6,181 nucleotides of DNA. Origin: Opitutales bacterium (lineage in GTDB: Bacteria; Verrucomicrobiota; Verrucomicrobiae; Opitutales; CAG-312). Every line of letters starts with the position of its first letter. Positions within the stretch are counted from its first letter, which is position 1. Below are positions 1 through 4,725 of this stretch, piece after piece. The position numbers and the translations under genes were made by a program. The DNA lies in assembly GCA_017623955.1 (NCBI GenBank), contig JAGAOA010000270.1, forward strand, positions 1 through 6,181, in the 5' to 3' direction. The notes below the pieces were generated by a model. That model had not been told where the DNA came from. It saw only the letters and a list, made by a program, of their open reading frames with translations, and searched no databases.

Positions 1-309
1 ACCATCTGCCAAAACAGGTGTTAAAAAGTAAGAAACATTACTACCATAATTCAAAATTCCACTGCTAATAGAACCTTTGGCAATATCCAAAGAAGCTTCG
101 GTCGAAGTAGAACCTTCTTCTCTACTGAAAGTTATAACAAACTCTTTTATAGAAGAATCGTTATAAGTTGGAATATCGCCATCGAGCCAAGTATCAGCAT
201 TTGTCCAAACCTGTGAACCGTTTTTATTTATAACAGTGCCAGTTTCTGCCCCAAACGAGCTAACCGCAAGCATTGTAGATAATGTAGATAAAATAAATAA
301 TTTTTTCAT
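1..309 (-). CDS. Exported surface protein, N-terminal part (autotransporter-like / PEP-CTERM type)
   Basis: Only the first 103 residues are in the window; the gene continues beyond position 1. The start ATG (307-309) opens a clear Sec signal peptide: basic MKK, then a hydrophobic stretch (LFILSTLSTMLAVSS), with likely cleavage after FGA at residue 21. The mature part begins with a Trp-rich stretch (VWTNADTWLDGDIPTYNDS, about residues 31-49). It resembles the W...W..G..P..D opening seen in many autotransporter-repeat and PEP-CTERM surface proteins of Verrucomicrobiota, and is followed by Ser/Thr/Gly-rich, beta-type sequence. A TAG lies in frame about 11 codons upstream, so the ORF cannot extend far back. 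No Shine-Dalgarno sequence is visible before the start. The gene has its own promoter, and that promoter contains a G9 tract. Expression as a surface or extracellular protein is likely, but the exact family and anchoring cannot be decided without the C-terminus. Confidence 0.8.
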   Translation of the reverse strand, partial: MKKLFILSTLSTMLAVSSFGAETGTVINKNGSQVWTNADTWLDGDIPTYNDSSIKEFVITFSREEGSTSTEASLDIAKGSISSGILNYGSNVSYFLTPVLADG

Positions 310-339
310 AATAAGGGTATAATTAAATTTTAGAAGCTA

Positions 340-370
340 ATGCTACCCCCCCCCTAATAACCTTTGTCAA
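340..370 (-). promoter_or_regulatory. Candidate promoter with a G9 tract in its spacer
   Basis: Read on the minus strand, a perfect -35 box TTGACA (370-365) is followed by a 19-base spacer and a -10-like box TAGCAT (345-340, four of six consensus bases). The last nine spacer bases are the G run. Transcription would start near 333, giving a leader of about 24 bases to the ATG at 309. The spacer is two bases longer than the sigma-70 optimum, so loss of one or two G would bring it to 18 or 17. The -35 match is strong and the -10 is moderate. A second -10-like TAAAAT (332-327) lies downstream but has no -35 at a suitable distance. Confidence 0.5.
346..354. repeat. Homopolymer tract, nine C (plus) / nine G (minus)
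   Basis: This is an uninterrupted run of nine identical G/C pairs in intergenic DNA that is otherwise mostly A and T. It sits between the -35 and -10 boxes of the promoter for the gene starting at 309, 36 bases before its start codon. Such tracts are prone to slipped-strand mispairing. On the plus strand it also falls in a tiny frame, ATG-CTA-CCC-CCC-CCC-TAA-TAA (340-360), which is probably coincidental. Confidence 0.9.
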
Positions 371-372
371 GC

Positions 373-409
373 AAAAAAACAAAAAAAATGCGTATTTTTT
401 CAATACGCA
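373..409 (-). terminator. Rho-independent terminator of the 432-2210 gene
   Basis: A perfect 8-base-pair stem (TGCGTATT at 389-396 with AATACGCA at 402-409, five-base loop) is followed on the minus strand by a run of eight T, one G and seven more T (388-373). It lies 22 bases past the TAA stop at 432-434. The plus-strand side lacks a T run, so it should terminate minus-strand transcripts only. It separates the hydrolase gene from the next gene, whose -35 box begins just beyond at 370. Confidence 0.88.
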
Positions 410-431
410 CTCTAAAAATATTTCATTTAAA

Positions 432-2210
432 TTATTTTTTTGCCTTAAACAACTTGTAATCTTCGGCAGAAACCGATTGTCCCTTGTATTCAAATGGATT
501 TTTACTGTAATTTGTAATAACTTCGCTCCCGTCCGAATACCTAGTTACAAACACTTGTGGAGCAATCTCTTCATGGAAATCCATAAACTCGTACTGCAAA
601 TAAGCCATAGGTTGATACTCATTATAAATTTTCAACACTTCCTCAACTGGTTCAGCTTTTTTCCAATAAAAAACAGGTCTGCCACCATACTCCCAAAATT
701 GTAATCTACGCCAAGTTGAAAACTCAGGCTTGCCTCTGTCGTAATACAAGTCGATAGTTTCCCAATCAGAATTGCTCAAAATTATTCCATGATAAATAAT
801 TTGCCACAACGGAATAGTTCTATCGTCTAACAATGGATGATTTGGACGTATTTTAGCATTACATTTATGACGGAAGAAAGTATTTGTATAAAGTGCAAAA
901 TCCATTGTGCGTGCAACGTGGTCATACCCTGCTTCAGATGAAAATCCACCAAAATACTCTTTGCATTTTTCACCAATCTTGTTCTGATATTCAGCTGTAT
1001 CTTTGCGAGTACATGGATGACGTGGATCGTGACACACAAAAGGTGGACGTGCACTAGTGACATCAATATGATGCGTTCCACAAGTAAAACCTAAATCACG
1101 CATACCCTTGTAGTCTTCATCAATAAATTTATCGTAAACAACTTTGAAACAAGGCACATAAGCTACACCACAAGGAATATTGCGTATAGGATAATACATC
1201 AGATTACCCTTTTGCGTTTTTGCAACAATCTCATCGGAATAACGTTTTGCATTGCGTGATGCTATAAAATTGCAGACATGGTTTGTCATCTGATACCCCA
1301 AGCTTTTGCCGAGTGCAATAGTCTCTTTCATTTTTTCCTCGCCACCAAAAGCTGGGTCAGGTGGAAATAAGTCTGGCAAACGTCCTTCAAACCCCTCGAT
1401 ATTCCAAGCAACAAAGCACACTTCAACTTTACGCATACCAAGTTTATGAAACTGACGCATTTTTTCCATAACCTTTTCAAAACTTACAACAACATTAACA
1501 GCAGAAGCGTTTTCAGCAGTCTGATTTGGGTATCGCTTATCGCGTATTTTTGCACCTTGCGTAAGGCGTACATAAATTGATTCGGCAGAGTACTTGAGGC
1601 TAGGACTTGTTTTTATACGCTCCTTGATTGGCTTTACTTCGCCTCTATCTAACTGATATTTACGATACGTTTTGCCCATACCGCAATAATTTGCATCGTT
1701 ACCCTTCAGTCCGTAAAAATCGACAATCAAATCTTCATACGGAGCAAACTCGATTCCTTTTATGTAAAACCGTGGAAATTGCAAATAGTTGCCATCTTTA
1801 ACATCTATAATTGTTGAAAATTCAAATCGTAAACCCTTTACAATCGCAACATAACAACAGCGTGAATTTTTCATACCAAATATTGGCAGGTCCATTCTGC
1901 GTTTTTCCAAATTGCCTTCATCGTGAACAAACGAACCTATCGTATTGGGAGGAAGAACAAAATAGCCATCTTCACCTTTTTTAGCTTTTGCAAAATCTCC
2001 AATGATGTCGATATAATCAATATTCTTCGAAAGTTTACTCATTGGAATTTGAAAACGATACGCTCCATCAGCTTGTTTTGATAATGAACTAACAACACTT
2101 TTTCTCTTTCCATCAGTAAAAGTGTAATCAACTTTTACAGAGTCAAAAACAGACTTTGCAAAAGATGTCATTGAAAATATAATACAAAAAACAACAAAAA
2201 TATTTTTCAT
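432..2210 (-). CDS. Secreted putative glycoside hydrolase, DUF5696-like
   Basis: This 592-residue protein has a Sec signal peptide (MKNIFVVFCIIFSMTSFA, cleavage after residue 18; no lipobox). Residues 20-200 look like a beta-rich N-terminal domain, ending in a conserved helix-like stretch (YRKYQLDRGEVKPIKERI, 182-199). Residues 240-510 look like a TIM-barrel: WNIEGFEGRLP (269-279), HHIDVTSARPP (380-390), VCHDPRHP (392-399) and GGFSSEAGYDH (421-431). A C-terminal beta domain follows, about 545-592. Asp383 and Glu426 resemble the nucleophile (DV) and acid/base (SE) pattern of GH101/GH129-type enzymes and are both conserved in the paralogue at 4726, so I infer a glycosidase acting in the periplasm or outside the cell. 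The family name is from memory of similar proteins and the substrate is unknown. The protein carries about 13 cysteines, many for an exported protein. The gene has its own promoter and terminator and no Shine-Dalgarno sequence. Confidence 0.75.
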   Translation of the reverse strand: MKNIFVVFCIIFSMTSFAKSVFDSVKVDYTFTDGKRKSVVSSLSKQADGAYRFQIPMSKLSKNIDYIDIIGDFAKAKKGEDGYFVLPPNTIGSFVHDEGNLEKRRMDLPIFGMKNSRCCYVAIVKGLRFEFSTIIDVKDGNYLQFPRFYIKGIEFAPYEDLIVDFYGLKGNDANYCGMGKTYRKYQLDRGEVKPIKERIKTSPSLKYSAESIYVRLTQGAKIRDKRYPNQTAENASAVNVVVSFEKVMEKMRQFHKLGMRKVEVCFVAWNIEGFEGRLPDLFPPDPAFGGEEKMKETIALGKSLGYQMTNHVCNFIASRNAKRYSDEIVAKTQKGNLMYYPIRNIPCGVAYVPCFKVVYDKFIDEDYKGMRDLGFTCGTHHIDVTSARPPFVCHDPRHPCTRKDTAEYQNKIGEKCKEYFGGFSSEAGYDHVARTMDFALYTNTFFRHKCNAKIRPNHPLLDDRTIPLWQIIYHGIILSNSDWETIDLYYDRGKPEFSTWRRLQFWEYGGRPVFYWKKAEPVEEVLKIYNEYQPMAYLQYEFMDFHEEIAPQVFVTRYSDGSEVITNYSKNPFEYKGQSVSAEDYKLFKAKK

Positions 2211-2239
2211 AACAAGTGTTTAAATATTAGAAATAAATT

Positions 2240-2268
2240 TTTATACAAGTTTTAAATTGTAGACCCAA
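2240..2268 (-). promoter_or_regulatory. Candidate sigma-70 promoter for the 432-2210 gene
   Basis: On the minus strand, TTGGGT (2268-2263, three of six -35 bases) is followed by exactly 17 bases and then TATAAA (2245-2240, five of six -10 bases). The predicted start near 2233 gives a leader of about 23 bases. It lies after the terminator at 2300-2331, consistent with independent transcription of the hydrolase gene. The weak -35 box and AT-rich setting keep confidence moderate. Confidence 0.4.
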
Positions 2269-2299
2269 TTAAGCCGTGAGATGCCTAGATTGTGAATCT

Positions 2300-2331
2300 A
2301 AAAACAAAAAAAGCTTTTCAACAGAAAAGCT
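2300..2331 (-). terminator. Rho-independent terminator of the 2389-4521 gene
   Basis: A perfect 8-base-pair stem (AGCTTTTC at 2312-2319 with GAAAAGCT at 2324-2331, loop AACA on the plus strand) is followed on the minus strand by six T, one G and five T (2311-2300). It sits 57 bases past the TAA stop at 2389-2391. A second short hairpin (TAGATT 2286-2291 / AATCTA 2295-2300) lies immediately beyond the T run. The rest of 2211-2388 contains only the next promoter and leader. Confidence 0.85.
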
Positions 2332-2388
2332 CTTATGATAATTAGAAAAATTTATTTTTCGCAATCAAGCTAGCATCATTGCACGTTT

Positions 2389-4521
2389 TTACTTTCTACG
2401 GCGATTTGCTACAAAAGCCAATGCAATAGCACCGAAAATCATAGCCCATTCGGCAGGTTCTGGAACAACTGTCGATACCGAGAACACACCGCTTTCGATT
2501 TCTTTGATGAACAAGTTATCGTTCAAAATTCTATCTACACCATTTTCATCAACAAACTTAATTGTTGTGTTTCCAAGATAATTTGAAAGAGATTCATCCA
2601 TATCAACAATACGGAAACTTCCGTAGGAAGTATCGCCTAATGCAATAGAAATAACGCCACTATCAGCTAAGTTTACAAACGAACCAACTGTCAAAACCTT
2701 ACTTTCTGCAATAGAAAGCAACAATTTTGAAGTTTCATTGCCAAAGGCAACCGAACCAATGTTGTTGTCGGCATTTATAACAAACTCAACATTTGCACCA
2801 GCTTCTAATTCAAATGTTGAAGATGCTTGATTTTCAGCTCCACCAACTGCAAAAGCGTCAGTTGTATTGAGCGTCAATACAGTTTTTGTAGAAGTATTTT
2901 TACTTTTGATAAAGAAACCTGCATTTGCGTCGGAAACAATCTTGCCCGTTCCAGCGTTCGATGTAATATTACCAGCTATTGTAAACAACTGACCAATATT
3001 ACCTTTAGTTCCATTTGAATCTGAAACAGAAGTAGCACCGTTTACTGTAATTTCAGCATTTTCGCCCAAAATCACATTTGCACTCTGCGATTTAACACCT
3101 AATGCAAAAGTATAATTCCAGTCAGAATTAGCTTCATAACCTTTATTTACAGTAATTTTGCCGTCAAACAAACCACCATTAAAACGAGTTGCTTTAGATG
3201 TTATACTCGTACCTTTTTCTACATAATTAAATTTACCACTTTTTACATATACTGATGAGTCATAAGCTGTCATATCAGCAAAATTAAACGTTCCTGCACC
3301 AGAGCCAGAATAATTTATTGAAGAGCCATTTACCAATACAATCTTTCCACCATCATTAAGTTGAAATGTATTAGTAGTCCAATTTACAGCACTTGTATTG
3401 CTAGCTTTATCAAAACCTACAAAATATGTTCTGTATGAACCACCACCATCGGTACCAGAAGTAGTTAAAGATTCAGCAGAAATATATATGTTTGATTTCC
3501 CAGAATTAGCACCTGAGAGAATCTGAATATAGTACGACCCACCCGACAATGTACTATCAACACCATTTGTAAAATAAAATTTTGATGAAGTAGCTTGGAA
3601 TGTACCACCTTTAGCTACGTTAATATTTGTAATATCTGTAGCAGAGAATGTGTTTGAACTTGTAAGATTGAGTTTTGCCCCACTTGCTATATTTACAACA
3701 GAATCAGATATTGATAATGTGCTTGCAGAAACAGTTCCTTTTAGAACATTCAGTTTTGAATTATTCAAAAGAGTTACAGCCCCCATATAACCTAAATTAG
3801 TAGAACTTGTTGCATTCTCAGGATTCAAATTATATGTAGAATTATCTAATTTTGTAGAGAGTATTATCTGAGTATCTTTCACACCATTGACAGTTTGAGT
3901 CGTACTATTTTGTAAACGCCCTCTGTTCAAATTGAAAACCGCATTGGTGAATTCAAGTTTATTTGAACCAAAAACGGTTCCATAAAAATCGAATGTAATA
4001 TCACTTACAGAAATTATATCACCTACATAAGTACGATTAGTCCCACCAGCAACTACACCTCCTGTCTCGAACTCGCTACCATAAAACGATAAAGAAGTAT
4101 TTTGCGATGTTGCCCCTGAACCACCTGAAATTGTAATGCTCTGAGGTGTTGATGAATTAAGATTATTAGATCCACCTATATGATATCTAAACGATGTTGG
4201 AGTTCCATTCGTTTTCTGTGATGCTGGATTTCCATCTACACTTGATGCAGAAAAATTTATTACAGCATCGATTCCTGAAGCAACAGAAATTGTAGTAGTT
4301 CTGGGTGTGGTTGTATAACGGAAGTCTGCTGAATTTTTATCAGACGAAACATAAATATATGCAACGCCTTCGTCATTACCGATCATATTCCAATCTTCTG
4401 CAATTGACGTTACTTGTTGTACACCTGTAATATCTGTAGCTAAAGCTGTCGAAGACAAAACAGAAGCAAAAAACAACATACTAATTTTGCTTACATAGGG
4501 GGGGGTTAGCAGTTTTTTCAT
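2389..4521 (-). CDS. PEP-CTERM-anchored surface protein, beta-helix-like, with a C8 tract in the signal-peptide codons
   Basis: This 710-residue protein has three parts. Residues 1-28 are a Sec signal peptide with an unusually long n-region (MKKLLTPPYVSK), a hydrophobic core (ISMLFFASVLSS) and cleavage after TALA. Residues 29 to about 680 are Ser/Thr/Asn/Gly-rich with many short alternating hydrophobic stretches, typical of beta-helix passenger domains; there is no catalytic motif. Residues 685-710 are a PEP-CTERM signal: PEP at 687-689, a hydrophobic span of about 692-705, then RRRK at the very end. In this family, an exosortase in the inner membrane recognises the tail and processes the protein for surface or matrix display. 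No outer-membrane barrel is present, so it is not a classical autotransporter. A run of eight C encodes Thr6-Pro8, so length changes would shift the frame. I chose the first ATG because it supplies the basic MKK; an in-frame Met15 would lack any positive charge. Function is probably a surface coat or adhesion. Confidence 0.88.
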   Translation of the reverse strand: MKKLLTPPYVSKISMLFFASVLSSTALATDITGVQQVTSIAEDWNMIGNDEGVAYIYVSSDKNSADFRYTTTPRTTTISVASGIDAVINFSASSVDGNPASQKTNGTPTSFRYHIGGSNNLNSSTPQSITISGGSGATSQNTSLSFYGSEFETGGVVAGGTNRTYVGDIISVSDITFDFYGTVFGSNKLEFTNAVFNLNRGRLQNSTTQTVNGVKDTQIILSTKLDNSTYNLNPENATSSTNLGYMGAVTLLNNSKLNVLKGTVSASTLSISDSVVNIASGAKLNLTSSNTFSATDITNINVAKGGTFQATSSKFYFTNGVDSTLSGGSYYIQILSGANSGKSNIYISAESLTTSGTDGGGSYRTYFVGFDKASNTSAVNWTTNTFQLNDGGKIVLVNGSSINYSGSGAGTFNFADMTAYDSSVYVKSGKFNYVEKGTSITSKATRFNGGLFDGKITVNKGYEANSDWNYTFALGVKSQSANVILGENAEITVNGATSVSDSNGTKGNIGQLFTIAGNITSNAGTGKIVSDANAGFFIKSKNTSTKTVLTLNTTDAFAVGGAENQASSTFELEAGANVEFVINADNNIGSVAFGNETSKLLLSIAESKVLTVGSFVNLADSGVISIALGDTSYGSFRIVDMDESLSNYLGNTTIKFVDENGVDRILNDNLFIKEIESGVFSVSTVVPEPAEWAMIFGAIALAFVANRRRK
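4498..4505. repeat. Homopolymer tract, eight G (plus) / eight C (coding strand), in the signal-peptide codons
   Basis: The coding strand reads CTA ACC CCC CCC TAT at codons 5-9 of the PEP-CTERM gene, so the run starts at base 17 of the gene. At eight C the frame is open. With seven C the frame reads ACC CCC CCT ATG TAA and stops after 9 residues. With nine C it reads into TAG after 13 residues. A length change of one base therefore abolishes the full product either way, as in phase-variable contingency genes. Confidence 0.92.
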
Positions 4522-4538
4522 AATTTATCTTTCTTTAA

Positions 4539-4562
4539 ATCATCGATGATACTTTCAAAAGT
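4539..4562. promoter_or_regulatory. Two adjacent palindromes in the leader of the PEP-CTERM gene
   Basis: ATCATCGATGAT (4539-4550) is a perfect 12-base palindrome. Directly beside it, ACTTT-CA-AAAGT (4551-4562) is a second inverted repeat with 5-base arms. Both lie between the likely promoter and the ATG at 4521, so they could be an operator or small leader hairpins. No regulator is identifiable, and short palindromes arise easily in AT-rich DNA. Confidence 0.3.
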
Positions 4563-4575
4563 TGTTATTATTCTT

Positions 4576-4597
4576 ATTATATAAAAAATATAGTCAA
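4576..4597 (-). promoter_or_regulatory. Possible promoter elements for the PEP-CTERM gene
   Basis: On the minus strand there is a perfect TATAAT (4581-4576) and a -35-like TTGACT (4597-4592), but they are only 10 bases apart, too close to work together. The TATAAT could be used with a poor T-rich -35, or the TTGACT with a weaker -10 such as AATAAT (4572-4567, 19-base spacer). A promoter somewhere here is likely, because the gene is divergent from its upstream neighbour. The exact boxes are uncertain. Confidence 0.3.
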
Positions 4598-4658
4598 TAA
4601 AAAAATCATAAAAAATTATAAATTTCTAAACTATAAAGAAATAACGTAAATAATAAAC

Positions 4659-4687
4659 TTGCACTACTAATTATGTACTGCAATAAT
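4659..4687 (+). promoter_or_regulatory. Candidate sigma-70 promoter for the plus-strand hydrolase gene
   Basis: TTGCAC (4659-4664, three of six -35 bases), a 17-base spacer and AATAAT (4682-4687, five of six -10 bases) predict a start near 4694 and a leader of about 32 bases. It points away from the PEP-CTERM gene within the 204-base divergent region. The rest of that region is AT-rich and shows no gene. Confidence 0.4.
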
Positions 4688-4710
4688 AAAGCATAACTAT
4701 TGTTTATTTA

Positions 4711-4715
4711 AAGGG
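4711..4715 (+). promoter_or_regulatory. Ribosome binding site (AAGGG) for the gene at 4726
   Basis: A purine block AAGGG lies 10 bases before the ATG at 4726. It is the only recognisable Shine-Dalgarno-like site among the four genes, and it supports the chosen start, which also begins the signal peptide. Confidence 0.5.
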
Positions 4716-4725
4716 AATATTATTT

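Noticed and set aside
340..360. Tiny plus-strand frame ATG-CTA-CCC-CCC-CCC-TAA-TAA, as a possible polyproline leader peptide
   Set aside because: No plus-strand gene follows within reach, the plus-strand TATAAT at 318-323 has no -35 partner, and the run is better explained as a minus-strand promoter spacer.
477..1081. Open frames at 477-704 (plus) and 827-1081 (minus) inside the hydrolase gene
   Set aside because: Both overlap a complete gene with signal peptide, conserved motifs and terminator; their products show no recognisable features.
2345..2360. Near-palindrome GAAAAATTTATTTTTC between the PEP-CTERM stop and its terminator
   Set aside because: It is almost entirely A and T and lacks positional logic; the hairpin at 2312-2331 is a much better terminator.
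2211..2388. Possible small RNA or tRNA in the 178-base gap
   Set aside because: No cloverleaf, conserved loop or RNA-family motif is visible; a terminator, a promoter and a short leader account for most of it.
2827..3018. Plus-strand 63-codon frame antisense to the PEP-CTERM gene
   Set aside because: It is a shadow of the low-complexity passenger coding sequence, with no ribosome site or family resemblance.
4622..4642. Inverted repeat ATTTCT / AGAAAT in the divergent intergenic region
   Set aside because: Six A/T-rich pairs with a nine-base loop are expected by chance here, and no T run follows to suggest a terminator.
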